Assembly: GCF_000176135.1 (NCBI RefSeq)
Contig: NZ_ACZN01000017.1
Coordinates: 868,001-932,000 of the forward strand
Source: Vibrio coralliilyticus ATCC BAA-450
GTDB lineage: Bacteria > Pseudomonadota > Gammaproteobacteria > Enterobacterales > Vibrionaceae
Length of the DNA: 64,000 nt
Direction of reading: 5' to 3'
This document shows, piece by piece, positions 8,489-17,050 of this stretch (its first letter is position 1; every line of letters starts with the position of its first letter). Below the pieces are notes generated by a model. That model saw only the letters and a program-made list of their open reading frames with translations, was not told the DNA's origin and made no database searches. The translations under genes and the position numbers were made by a program.

Positions 8489-9826
8489 ATGACAACTCAA
8501 CGTAAAGCTTATCGTGCAAGCCTTCTGCACAGTATTGCTGACCCAAAAGACGTCGGACTGGAAAACTCGTATCAGTTTTTCGACGACGGTCTTCTCGTAG
8601 TAGAAGACGGCCACGTCGTCGATATCGGTGAGACAGAAGAGGTGCTCAAAAGGCAGCCAAAGAACCTCAACATCACCGAATATGAAGACAAGCTGATCAC
8701 ATCAGGTTTTATTGACACCCATATTCATTATCCGCAAACAGGCATGATCGCCTCCTACGGTGAGCAACTGCTCGACTGGTTAGAAAACTACACCTTTCCA
8801 GAAGAAAGGCGTTTCAAAAATCCGGTTTACGCGCATAAAGTCGCAAAACTGTTCTTCAATGAGCTAGCGAGCAACGGTACCACCACAGCATTGGTGTTTG
8901 GCACAGTACATAAAGAGTCGGTCGACGTGTTCTTTGAAGAAGCCGAGCGCCGCAACTTGCGTATGATCGCAGGTAAAGTCCTAATGGACCGCAACGCACC
9001 AGACTACTTAACCGACACACCAGAATCCGGCTATGAAGCATCTAAAGAGCTGATTGAAAAATGGCATAACAAAGGTCGACTGCTTTATGCGGTTACACCT
9101 CGTTTTGCTCCAACCAGCACACCGGAACAGCTAGCAACTGTAGGTAAACTTCTGGAAGAATACCCAGATGTGTACATGCATACCCACCTTTCAGAGAACA
9201 AGAAAGAGATTGAATGGGTACTTGAGCTGTTCCCAGAACGCGACTCTTATCTGGATGTCTACGACCATTACGGACTTCTGCATAAGCGCTCTGTGTTTGC
9301 TCACGGCATTCATCTCTCTGATTGTGAATGCCAGCGTTTGGCAGAAACTGAATCGGCAATTGCCTTCTGTCCAACATCGAATCTTTTCCTCGGTTCTGGT
9401 CTCTTCAAGCTGCCTAAGCTGGAAGAGCATGGGGTTCGCGTCGGTATGGGCACCGATGTCGGCGCCGGCACCAGCTTCTCGATTCTTGAGACAATGAGTG
9501 AAGCGTATAAGATCATGCAGCTTCAACAGGAGAAACTGCACCCATTGAAGTCCCTGTTCTTAGCAACCCTGGGCGGCGCACGTTCACTCCACCTTGAAGA
9601 CAAAATTGGTAACCTTGAAGTGGGTAAAGAAGCGGACTTTGTCGTGCTTGATTTACACGCAACTCAACTGATGCGTTTCCGCATGGAACAGGCCAAAACC
9701 TTGGAAGAGAAGCTGTTTGTGCTGATGAGCCTTGGCGATGACCGCACCGTTTCTAAGACGTACATCTATGGCGAGAAAGCCTATGACGCAGAAGGACGTA
9801 TCGACGCAAAAAAGTTTGCTAGTTAA
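8489..9826 (+). CDS. guaD: Guanine deaminase
   Basis: Predicted 445 aa, the usual length. It hydrolyses guanine to xanthine and ammonia, feeding XdhAB. It is an amidohydrolase-fold Zn enzyme: GFIDTHIHYPQT (first metal site), a long Glu-rich helical insert, THLSENKKEIEWV, FAHGIHLSDCE and the late metal aspartate in GMGTDVGAGTS. These segments are the specific guanine-deaminase set rather than the cytosine or adenine type. The ribosome site AAGGA lies 7-8 nt before the ATG. It is last in the xdh operon and is followed by a strong terminator. Confidence 0.95.
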   Translation: MTTQRKAYRASLLHSIADPKDVGLENSYQFFDDGLLVVEDGHVVDIGETEEVLKRQPKNLNITEYEDKLITSGFIDTHIHYPQTGMIASYGEQLLDWLENYTFPEERRFKNPVYAHKVAKLFFNELASNGTTTALVFGTVHKESVDVFFEEAERRNLRMIAGKVLMDRNAPDYLTDTPESGYEASKELIEKWHNKGRLLYAVTPRFAPTSTPEQLATVGKLLEEYPDVYMHTHLSENKKEIEWVLELFPERDSYLDVYDHYGLLHKRSVFAHGIHLSDCECQRLAETESAIAFCPTSNLFLGSGLFKLPKLEEHGVRVGMGTDVGAGTSFSILETMSEAYKIMQLQQEKLHPLKSLFLATLGGARSLHLEDKIGNLEVGKEADFVVLDLHATQLMRFRMEQAKTLEEKLFVLMSLGDDRTVSKTYIYGEKAYDAEGRIDAKKFAS

Positions 9827-9841
9827 CTCGGTCTTTTAGTG

Positions 9842-9873
9842 AAAACGCCCTTGCTTCGCAAGGGCGTTTTTTG
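9842..9873 (+). terminator. Strong Rho-independent terminator after guaD
   Basis: A 12-bp stem, AAAACGCCCTTG pairing with CAAGGGCGTTTT, has a CTTCG loop and ends in a T-run. It closes the xdhABC-guaD operon. Confidence 0.95.
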
Positions 9874-10022
9874 TTTCTCGTATCTTATTGAATATCAAAA
9901 TCAATCTCAAAATAATAACGTCTGCAATAGTCAAAATAAACACATATAAAACAGCGACTTAAATACAAAAAATATCGGCACAATAACTGCTAAGTTTCAT
10001 CATAACAATGGAGGTGTTGAAT

Positions 10023-10757
10023 ATGAGTGAACAAGCTAAGTATCTTGGCCAGAATAAGATTGTTTTATCCAAGGGAGACATTATCGACAAGGAGCTGTTT
10101 CACCTTGTGTCAGATATTATTGAACGCTACATCCCAAACCCTAACCAAGCACATTTTCTCGATGTCGGTGGAGGCAACGGTAGCTACGCAGACAAACTCA
10201 TCGGCCGATATCCAGGCTGCCAGGTCACTATCGTTGACCCCGACGAGAATGCATTGAACGAGAACAACCCTAATAGTCGCAAAAACCTGATCCAAGCCCA
10301 TTACCAAAGCTTCGACTGCTTCTTCAAATACGACTTAATCCAGTTCAACTGGGTACTCAACCATTTTGTCGCGCCAACCTACTCCAAGACGCAGGATTTA
10401 CAGCTGAAGGGGTTAAAAGATGCTTACGACATGCTAGCACCTGAGGGCATCGTTGTGATTTTTGAGAATCTGTATGAAGGCACGGACCACTCCAATATTC
10501 CAGGCAAAAGAATTTATCAGCTCACCTCCTCGACTCTGATTAAAACGCTTGTAGCCAAGTTAGGTTCAAATAATGCCGGAGTTGGAGTGTGTTTTAATTC
10601 AGAACTTTTCTGGCGAGAACAACTGATCAAAGCAGGCTTTAGCAGCGTTTTCTCAGCCCACTGCTACGACTTTGGTAACTTAAATCCCATCAAAAAATGG
10701 CTGCTAGGTATCGAGAACCAAAGAGTGGGAATGATCGTGGGTGTGAAATCTGATTAG
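10023..10757 (+). CDS. Class I SAM-dependent methyltransferase
   Basis: Predicted 244 aa. The SAM-binding glycine motif is LDVGGGNGSYADKL, followed by the acidic ribose-binding residue in VTIVDPDENAL; FDCFFKYDLIQFNWVLNHF is the motif II/post-II region. The substrate is unknown; the fold resembles small-molecule methyltransferases rather than DNA or RNA enzymes. The ATG at 10023 is chosen because GGAGGTG lies at 10010-10016; the in-frame ATG at 10008 would overlap that site. It is a single gene, rightward, converging on the hybrid kinase gene with an 11-bp gap. Confidence 0.8.
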   Translation: MSEQAKYLGQNKIVLSKGDIIDKELFHLVSDIIERYIPNPNQAHFLDVGGGNGSYADKLIGRYPGCQVTIVDPDENALNENNPNSRKNLIQAHYQSFDCFFKYDLIQFNWVLNHFVAPTYSKTQDLQLKGLKDAYDMLAPEGIVVIFENLYEGTDHSNIPGKRIYQLTSSTLIKTLVAKLGSNNAGVGVCFNSELFWREQLIKAGFSSVFSAHCYDFGNLNPIKKWLLGIENQRVGMIVGVKSD

Positions 10758-10767
10758 AACTACAAAC

Positions 10768-12870
10768 TCATGCGTGTTTCTCTAACATCCCTTTCAACCA
10801 CTCTAACTTAAATGGTTTAGGAAGCACGTTATCAAAGCCTTGCTCTAGGTAGTTCTGTACATCACTTTCAAACGTGTTGGCGGTCAGCGCGATGATTGCG
10901 GTATCTGGTGCAAGGTTGTCACGCTTTATCTGTTTGAGTGCTTCTAACCCATCCATGACCGGCATCTGGATATCCATAAAGATAATATCGAAATGCTCAT
11001 GATTAAGTAAGTCGACACATTCCTGCCCGTTGTTCACGGTGGTGACCTCTGCCTCCAAGGTTGCCAGCATTTTCTGAGCGACGATTTGGTTCATACGAAT
11101 GTCTTCAACCAACATAACGGAGACCCCAGAAACGTCGTCCCCACCCACAGTGCGCTCTTGTTTTGAATCCGTTTTAGCCATCGCTTGTAAACAATCGAGC
11201 AAACTAAATAAGTCGTACGGCTTACTCAATAATGTCATATTTTCGCTCGGCGGAAGTGTCGTATTGATATTCCCATACACAATGAGTGTTTGGTCATCAC
11301 GGCAGTGCGCTTGTTTGAGCGTATTTTCCAAAACATCATCACTGCGCAGATAACATAATACCGAATCCCCATGAGCGTCATACAGCTCCAGCTTGTTAAG
11401 CTCTTTGATAATCAATTCAGTCGCATAGCGGTTATCTGATACTACTCTCACTGATCCTGTCGCCAGCTTGTCACTGGCTAAAGGGGCGGAATCAGTAATA
11501 CTCACGGGGACTTCAATTGAGAATTCACTACCCTCACCCAGCGAGCTTTCTACACTGATAGCGCCACCCAACAAATTCACTAAAGACTGACATATCGACA
11601 GCCCCAGCCCGGTGCCTCCATACTTTCGGGTAATCGAGTCATCTGCTTGGGTAAACTCCTGAAACACTTTATCCAATTGCTCCTGAGTCATACCAATCCC
11701 AGTATCCTTCACCACAATATGCAGCATCCCAGACTCTGAACTAAGAGATATGTGGATCTCGACATGACCTGATTCCGTAAATTTGAGCGCGTTGTAACCT
11801 AAGTTATTGATTATCTGGACGAGCTTAGTTTTATCCGACTTTATCTTATAGTTTCGATCCAAGGATACTGAAAAGAAGACATCTACCGCTTGCTGCTTAT
11901 CGAAGTTAATAAACACGGTTTTAGAGACATCAATCAGCTCACTGATAAAGAACTCATCACTGTCCAATTTGGACTTACCTTGCTCAATCTTGCTGAGGTC
12001 TAACACGTTGTTAATCAGCTTAAGCAAGTGCTCACCAGAGCTGTTGATCATCGAAAGGAAGTGTCTGGTTTGCTCATCAGACGATTGGTAATACTCTTTC
12101 TGACTCAACCCGATAATTGCATTCAGAGGAGTTCGCATTTCATGAGACATGTTGGCGAGAAATCGAGCTTTCGCAATAGAGCTTTGCTCAGCGTTGCGCT
12201 TCGCCTCTTCCATCACCTTGGTTCTTTCCTCTAGGTCTTTACTTAACCGAATCTGGTGCAGATACATCCATGAAATCACACCAATCATCAGCATGGAACA
12301 CAACAAAATGATGCCTAAATAAACATACTGTTTGTTATAGAAAGATTCTTTGAAATCGAGAAACTCGATCTGTTGACGTTGTACTTCGGCGACAAAGTCA
12401 GCTAGGTAAATATTGAGTCTCGAATAAGTACCATCAATACGATTTATCACTGTATCGATATTTTCCACATTGGTAAGGCTAAGCTGGTCTATCGAGTCGA
12501 AAACAGATCGAATATCCTCAACAACTTGCTGAAGTTCATCCACGTTACCAAATTTTTCATGAACACGATTGGTTCGTTCAGCGAGGAGGTCCTGCAGGAT
12601 ACTCGACTTATAAATTCTGGATTTAAATTTGAGTTTTGACAGGCTTTTCTTATCTCTAAGGGCGGAAAAGGAAAGCACTTCAGATTTTACGAACAGCAGT
12701 TTTGTTTTAGCTGAAATGTTGTTGCTGATGATCGTAACGTAAGGCTCAGAGGATACATTTTTGATTTCTGTTACAGAGTAAAAAACATAGGCAATGACCA
12801 ACAAAAGCAGAGAGCACAATGCCGAAATAATCACAACAAAGTAACGTCCCCTATCCCAAAACCGTTCCAT
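10768..12870 (-). CDS. Hybrid sensor histidine kinase with receiver domain
   Basis: Predicted 700 aa. The layout is: TM1 ~residues 12-34; a ~145-residue periplasmic helical sensor region; TM2 ~183-204; a short coiled linker; a HisKA domain with H243 in NMSHEMRTP; and an HATPase domain with N-, G1- (DTGIGM) and G2-box (GGTGLGLSI). After a degenerate receiver-like segment comes a receiver domain with phospho-acceptor D633 in FMDIQMPVMDG. There is no HPt or output domain, so phosphotransfer to a partner elsewhere is expected. The start at 12870 lies 5 bp after the stop of the upstream periplasmic gene; a frame extension to 12906 overlaps that gene. The two genes are clearly co-transcribed. Confidence 0.9.
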   Translation of the reverse strand: MERFWDRGRYFVVIISALCSLLLLVIAYVFYSVTEIKNVSSEPYVTIISNNISAKTKLLFVKSEVLSFSALRDKKSLSKLKFKSRIYKSSILQDLLAERTNRVHEKFGNVDELQQVVEDIRSVFDSIDQLSLTNVENIDTVINRIDGTYSRLNIYLADFVAEVQRQQIEFLDFKESFYNKQYVYLGIILLCSMLMIGVISWMYLHQIRLSKDLEERTKVMEEAKRNAEQSSIAKARFLANMSHEMRTPLNAIIGLSQKEYYQSSDEQTRHFLSMINSSGEHLLKLINNVLDLSKIEQGKSKLDSDEFFISELIDVSKTVFINFDKQQAVDVFFSVSLDRNYKIKSDKTKLVQIINNLGYNALKFTESGHVEIHISLSSESGMLHIVVKDTGIGMTQEQLDKVFQEFTQADDSITRKYGGTGLGLSICQSLVNLLGGAISVESSLGEGSEFSIEVPVSITDSAPLASDKLATGSVRVVSDNRYATELIIKELNKLELYDAHGDSVLCYLRSDDVLENTLKQAHCRDDQTLIVYGNINTTLPPSENMTLLSKPYDLFSLLDCLQAMAKTDSKQERTVGGDDVSGVSVMLVEDIRMNQIVAQKMLATLEAEVTTVNNGQECVDLLNHEHFDIIFMDIQMPVMDGLEALKQIKRDNLAPDTAIIALTANTFESDVQNYLEQGFDNVLPKPFKLEWLKGMLEKHA

Positions 12871-12875
12871 ACTGC

Positions 12876-13376
12876 TTACTCGATAACAATCTCTCGAACT
12901 TGCCACACGGACAGGCTATAAAACAGATCGTTTTGGATCTTGGGGTTATCAGTGAAGGGGAATACAACGAAGAACGGACCTTTACCATCAATGGTCATTT
13001 TGATGCCATCTTCATGCGTCGCAAGCAAAACACCGTATTTTTTGATGTCTGACATCGGAATGCTGACCACATATTCATCCCAAGCAATGACTTTGACCGT
13101 CGAACCTTTAGCACCCACATAATCCAACAAAGCACTCATTTTCGGTCCTTTGTATTCGACAACATCAGAAACCACATGGTTATTGGTCTTAATCGTTCCT
13201 TGCTCAAGTTGCTTTATCATCGCGGAATCGAGCTCAACACCATCGGCAGTGTTGGATTTGGTAATCTTTCCCGATACCCAAAGAATTGGGTCACCTTCCG
13301 GAACCGGCAGAGCGTAAACCACATTGGATAACATCAAACCAACCACCAAAGTGCTAAACCAAGTTGTTCTGCGCAT
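12876..13376 (-). CDS. Periplasmic SUOX-fold (YedY-like) protein without molybdenum-ligand cysteine
   Basis: Predicted 166 aa. It has a signal peptide (MRRTTWFSTLVVGLMLSNVV, cleaved near VYA/LP). The mature part has the small oxidoreductase-molybdopterin-binding fold seen in stand-alone proteins beside signalling genes (LWVSGKIT..., MSALLDYVGA, VKVIAWDEYVVSIP, PFFVVFPFTDNP). The coding sequence contains no cysteine, so it cannot ligate molybdenum as sulfite oxidase or MsrP does. I infer a ligand-binding partner of the hybrid kinase encoded 5 bp downstream. The ATG at 13376 follows a GAGGGG site by ~6 nt; the frame extends to 13403. Confidence 0.75.
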   Translation of the reverse strand: MRRTTWFSTLVVGLMLSNVVYALPVPEGDPILWVSGKITKSNTADGVELDSAMIKQLEQGTIKTNNHVVSDVVEYKGPKMSALLDYVGAKGSTVKVIAWDEYVVSIPMSDIKKYGVLLATHEDGIKMTIDGKGPFFVVFPFTDNPKIQNDLFYSLSVWQVREIVIE

Positions 13377-13499
13377 AGAGACCCCTCGAATATCCCGCTT
13401 CAATCATTCACACTATTTATCAGTGTTCAGAATCAGTATAGACAAGGATTCATTAAATGCCTTTTCAAGCCTTTGAAGTCAAAACAAAAGCTGCACATT

Positions 13500-13952
13500 T
13501 CACACAGGAAGTTCAAGACCAACTTTACCCGGTTGAATCACGACTTTGGTCGAAAACTTTTTGATATTTTGGTTGGACATAAACAGACGCCTCGATAGTG
13601 CATCATAGGCCTTCATATCCTGAGTGACGACAATGACGACAAAATCCACGTCGCCCGCTACGTAATAAAACTGCTGAACCTGAGACTCAGCTTCAAGCGC
13701 GTGAATAAACTCATCTAGCGCAGTTTCTCCACCACGCTCCAGAGTGATATCTACCAGTGTGGTGATGAATCCCGGCAGTTGACTAGCATCCAGCACCGCC
13801 ACTTCTTGCTTGATCACCCCCTGTTGTTTGAGTTTTTTGATCCGCCGCTGACAGGCCGATGGTGATAAACCAATCTCAGCACCTAATACTTCGCTACTGA
13901 TTCGACTGTTGTTCTGAAGAGCTCGAAGAATGTGATGATCAAAAGCATCCAT
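13500..13952 (-). CDS. Lrp/AsnC-family transcriptional regulator
   Basis: Predicted 150 aa. An N-terminal winged HTH (IGLSPSACQRRIKKLKQQGVI) is followed by a C-terminal RAM ligand/oligomerisation domain (VQQFYYVAGDVDFVVIVVTQD). Family members sense amino acids and control their metabolism or export. It is divergent from a glutathione transferase gene, and a 21-bp perfect palindrome lies just upstream of its start, probably its own operator. The effector cannot be predicted. Confidence 0.9.
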   Translation of the reverse strand: MDAFDHHILRALQNNSRISSEVLGAEIGLSPSACQRRIKKLKQQGVIKQEVAVLDASQLPGFITTLVDITLERGGETALDEFIHALEAESQVQQFYYVAGDVDFVVIVVTQDMKAYDALSRRLFMSNQNIKKFSTKVVIQPGKVGLELPV

Positions 13953-13963
13953 GCCATTATTCC

Positions 13964-13984
13964 GCGTATAATTGAATTATACGC
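13964..13984. promoter_or_regulatory. 21-bp perfect palindrome, probable Lrp-family operator
   Basis: Arms GCGTATAATT and AATTATACGC are separated by a single G, 11 bp upstream of the lrp-type start codon. A second, smaller inverted repeat (ACGCCT/AGGCGT) adjoins it at 13981-13998. AT-rich-centre dyads of this kind are typical for Lrp/AsnC autoregulation. Confidence 0.6.
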
Positions 13985-14074
13985 CTTTTTATAGGCGTTT
14001 ACATGTCGATATTCAAGCGAACTAACAGCGGAGCAACCTTATAATAGGGCCATCATCATCAGAAAGGACGCAAC

Positions 14075-14740
14075 ATGAAACGCATTCTCTACAGTGGTAA
14101 TCGCAATGCCTCTAGCTGGGCATTCAGGGCTTGGTTGGCGTTAAAAGAACAGGGGATTCCTTTTGAAGAGCGGATTATGGACATTCGCCGCCCGCAACGT
14201 TGGGAAAACCTGCAGCATATCGGCACCTTTTCTCCACCGGCAGCAGTGCCCGTGCTGGATGACGATGGCCTGATCATTTTTGACTCACTGGCGATCGCAG
14301 AATACGCCAGTGAACTCGGTGAAGGTAGTTTGTGGCCAGAGGACATTGGCGCACGGGCGAAAGCCAGATCGTTTGCCGCCTGGCAGCATTCCACTTTTGG
14401 CCGTGTCTGCTCAGCATTATCGTTTGAAAGTGCATTTTATCCAGACAAAAAAGCGCTGAGCCAAGATGAGACAACGCAAATTGAAGCCATTTATCAGCTC
14501 TGGAACGACACCATTAACGAGTACGGAGGGCATTACTTGGTAGGAGAGTTTTCCATCGCCGACATTATGCTGTTGCCTTCGGTGGTGCGTTTCTCTTCTC
14601 ACCTTGAGGCCGATGAACGATGGCCTTATACCCAACGTTGGTTCAGTGAACTTCTCAATCGCCTATACGTAAGAGAATGGCTAGATGAAGCTTCCCAGCA
14701 GGAGCCTATCTATCTGCCTGGCTATCGCAACGATCCCTAG
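14075..14740 (+). CDS. Glutathione S-transferase family protein
   Basis: Predicted 221 aa. The N-terminal thioredoxin-like domain contains SGNRNASSWAFRAWLALKEQ, the cis-proline site AAVPVLDDDG and the glutathione-binding IFDSLAIAEYASE. The C-terminal helical domain ends VREWLDEASQQEP. The active-site residue is likely one of the serines in NASSW (serine/cysteine-type bacterial GST). The substrate is unknown. A ribosome site (AAAGGA) lies ~7 nt upstream. It is divergent from the Lrp gene and convergent with the chemoreceptor gene. Confidence 0.9.
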   Translation: MKRILYSGNRNASSWAFRAWLALKEQGIPFEERIMDIRRPQRWENLQHIGTFSPPAAVPVLDDDGLIIFDSLAIAEYASELGEGSLWPEDIGARAKARSFAAWQHSTFGRVCSALSFESAFYPDKKALSQDETTQIEAIYQLWNDTINEYGGHYLVGEFSIADIMLLPSVVRFSSHLEADERWPYTQRWFSELLNRLYVREWLDEASQQEPIYLPGYRNDP

Positions 14741-14745
14741 CCTCC

Positions 14746-14769
14746 AATAAAAAGCGGCCTTATGGCCGC
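14746..14769 (-). terminator. Terminator of the chemoreceptor gene
   Basis: Leftward, the stem GCGGCC/GGCCGC with an ATAA loop is followed by TTTTTA. It lies 15 nt after the chemoreceptor stop codon and may also serve the convergent GST gene. Confidence 0.7.
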
Positions 14770-14783
14770 GGCCGCCTTACGAG

Positions 14784-16706
14784 TTAGAACTTGAACTTCG
14801 CCACCAGCTGGCTGAGAGAATTCACATTCTCTTTCAGATCGGCACAATGATGGGAGGTTTGATTCACCATCTCAGTGTTGCTGCGTGCCACATCAGCAAT
14901 ACTCGATATATGCGGAGCAATTTCATTGATAACCTGAGACTGCTCATTGGTCGCAGTGGCGGTCTGGCTACTCAGTTGGTGAATCTCATCAACAAACTGA
15001 TTGATAGACTCTAAGTGCTTCTCTGAAGCCTGAGCGGCGGTTAAACACGCTTTACCGGTACTGTGACTCTGGCCAACTTCTTTCACCACCGTATCGCTGA
15101 GGCCCTGAAGATTTTCGATAATGGTGCGAATTTCACTGGCTGAATCCTGCGTGCGTGACGCTAATGTGCGTACTTCATCCGCTACCACAGCAAACCCTCT
15201 CCCCTGATCTCCCGCACGAGCTGCCTCTATCGCCGCGTTGAGTGCAAGCAAATTGGTTTGCTCCGACACGCCACTGATCACATCCAGTACCGTATCAATG
15301 GCGTTGATATCATTAGAGAGTTTCTCAATACTCTGACTACTCTGATCCAACTGTCGACTCATCGCTTCGGTATGAGAAAATGTGTCACTGACCGATGACA
15401 AACCATGTTTCACTTCTACTGTCGCTTGCTGCACATTGTCTGACGTATTGTTGGCATTGCTGGCGATCTCTTCCGAGCTAGCGCTCATTTCATGGATCGC
15501 TGTCGCAACTTGGTCAATGTTCTGCTCCTGCCCTTGGATCTGATGTTTCATCTCACTGGCTTGAGAATCAATATGATCAATGGTTGCCACCAAATCAGCG
15601 CGCGAGCGGTCGATCTCTTGTAAGACATTGCCCATATAAGCAACGAACTGGTTGTAACCACGGGCAATGCTGCCGACTTCGTCATTACGGCTTTCGTCCA
15701 GCCTTTGCGTCAGGTCACCACCACCGCCGCCGATTTCCAGCAGCAAGTCTGCTGTGGTCGACAGAGGTTTAAGCAAAGCATTCGTCATATAAGCACTGAT
15801 GACAATAAAGAGTAAGGCCACCACCACACCGATGTAAGTCATGGTCTGAATGAACTGATTCAGCTCCGCCAGCACTTCACTTTGGGGCTGAAGAGAAACT
15901 AGTGTCCAACCTAGCTCTGGCAAAGCAATAAACCCGACAATCATGGCGCTGCCGTTCACTTCAGCTTCAATAATGTGTGAGTCTGTGTCACTGAGTTTAC
16001 CCAGCTCCGCTGCCAATTCTCGCAACTGTAAGTCGTTGAGTGATTTACCAACTAGATTGGCATCTGCGTGAATTTTCACTACTCCTTGATTGTCGACCAG
16101 CATCAGTTGACCTTGCTCACCCAGTGAGTAGTTGGCGACGGTTTTCCCCATATTTTGTAGCGACAAGCCAATCCCGGTAACACCAATACGCTTGCCTTGT
16201 TGCATCACCACATGGTTAACAAACACAGTCGCTACACCAGTAGAGTCATCGACATCAATCGATAGCTCGACTTTCTTGCCACTGGCGAGAAAGCCATAAA
16301 ACCATTGGTCATCATTAGACTGCGCCGACATGTCTTTCAATTTGCCGGTCGGAATGTAGTAGCTACTATCAACGGTATTAACGTAGAACGCCGTCAGTGC
16401 ACCGAACTGTTGCTTGATACGGCTAAGGATGTCGACGATTTCTGCACTGCCTTCTCCGGTAAATTCGGTCAGCTGGGAAAGCTCTGACATCACATCTGCG
16501 ATAACCAGCGGTTTCTCCAGCTCAAGCTTAATTTTGTTACTCACTTCTCCCAACGAAGCCGGAAGCTGCTGTGAATAGGTTTGGTCGAGAATGATCTTAC
16601 GACCTTGGCTCACGGTGGTACTGATCAGTACGATGATCACCAGAACCACTGCCAATACTGTCGCCAGTATGGTTTTGTGTCTGATGCTGATGGCTAATTT
16701 CGTCAC
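14784..16706 (-). CDS. Methyl-accepting chemotaxis protein with a dCACHE-like sensor
   Basis: Predicted 640 aa. TM1 is at ~11-30, with a ~245-residue periplasmic double-CACHE-like region (VDSSYYIPTGK, DDQWFYGF, GVTGIGLSL, VDNQGVVKIHADANLVGK). TM2 is at ~286-306, followed by HAMP and a cytoplasmic signalling domain with the conserved hairpin ISGVSEQTNLLALNAAIEAA and GRGFAVVADEVR. The GTG start at 16706 has an AAGGA site ~8 nt upstream. No C-terminal CheR-tethering pentapeptide is visible. It lies next to the purine genes, so a purine-related ligand is possible, but this is not shown by sequence. Confidence 0.9.
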   Translation of the reverse strand: MTKLAISIRHKTILATVLAVVLVIIVLISTTVSQGRKIILDQTYSQQLPASLGEVSNKIKLELEKPLVIADVMSELSQLTEFTGEGSAEIVDILSRIKQQFGALTAFYVNTVDSSYYIPTGKLKDMSAQSNDDQWFYGFLASGKKVELSIDVDDSTGVATVFVNHVVMQQGKRIGVTGIGLSLQNMGKTVANYSLGEQGQLMLVDNQGVVKIHADANLVGKSLNDLQLRELAAELGKLSDTDSHIIEAEVNGSAMIVGFIALPELGWTLVSLQPQSEVLAELNQFIQTMTYIGVVVALLFIVISAYMTNALLKPLSTTADLLLEIGGGGGDLTQRLDESRNDEVGSIARGYNQFVAYMGNVLQEIDRSRADLVATIDHIDSQASEMKHQIQGQEQNIDQVATAIHEMSASSEEIASNANNTSDNVQQATVEVKHGLSSVSDTFSHTEAMSRQLDQSSQSIEKLSNDINAIDTVLDVISGVSEQTNLLALNAAIEAARAGDQGRGFAVVADEVRTLASRTQDSASEIRTIIENLQGLSDTVVKEVGQSHSTGKACLTAAQASEKHLESINQFVDEIHQLSSQTATATNEQSQVINEIAPHISSIADVARSNTEMVNQTSHHCADLKENVNSLSQLVAKFKF

Positions 16707-17050
16707 ATCTAAATCCTTTTATAATTGACCAATGTAGGGCGCATCTAATGAGCCCGTGAAAAGAGAAAGAAGGTAGAAATGTCGCTCTCAGCCTTTCATT
16801 CACAACTAATGCGTTACCTATCAATAGTAAACGTAGCACAGCCGAAATTTCTGCATGCGTTGATTGAAGGTAAACATCACAACTTCAACAACCTTGCATT
16901 TCTTGCTTCTTAACACCTATAAAAAACCCCGGAACACGTTCCGGGGAAAGGGAAATACACTGTCTGGAGACAGCTGGGAATGAGGAGTCTATGTCAGCCT
17001 GAACATAGGATGACAGGAAGTCAGGCTGACACTCAGTCCCGCAAGGACAG
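16707..17050. other. 344-bp intergenic region, puuD / chemoreceptor
   Basis: Both flanking genes run leftward. The region holds the puuD terminator (16920-16946) and, leftward of that, what must be the chemoreceptor promoter. I found no sigma-28 type motif and no gene. Confidence 0.4.
16920..16946 (-). terminator. Rho-independent terminator after puuD
   Basis: Leftward, the stem CCCCGGAACGTGTTCCGGGG is followed by TTTTTTAT. It ends the puuE-uraD-alc-allA-puuD transcript. Confidence 0.9.
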
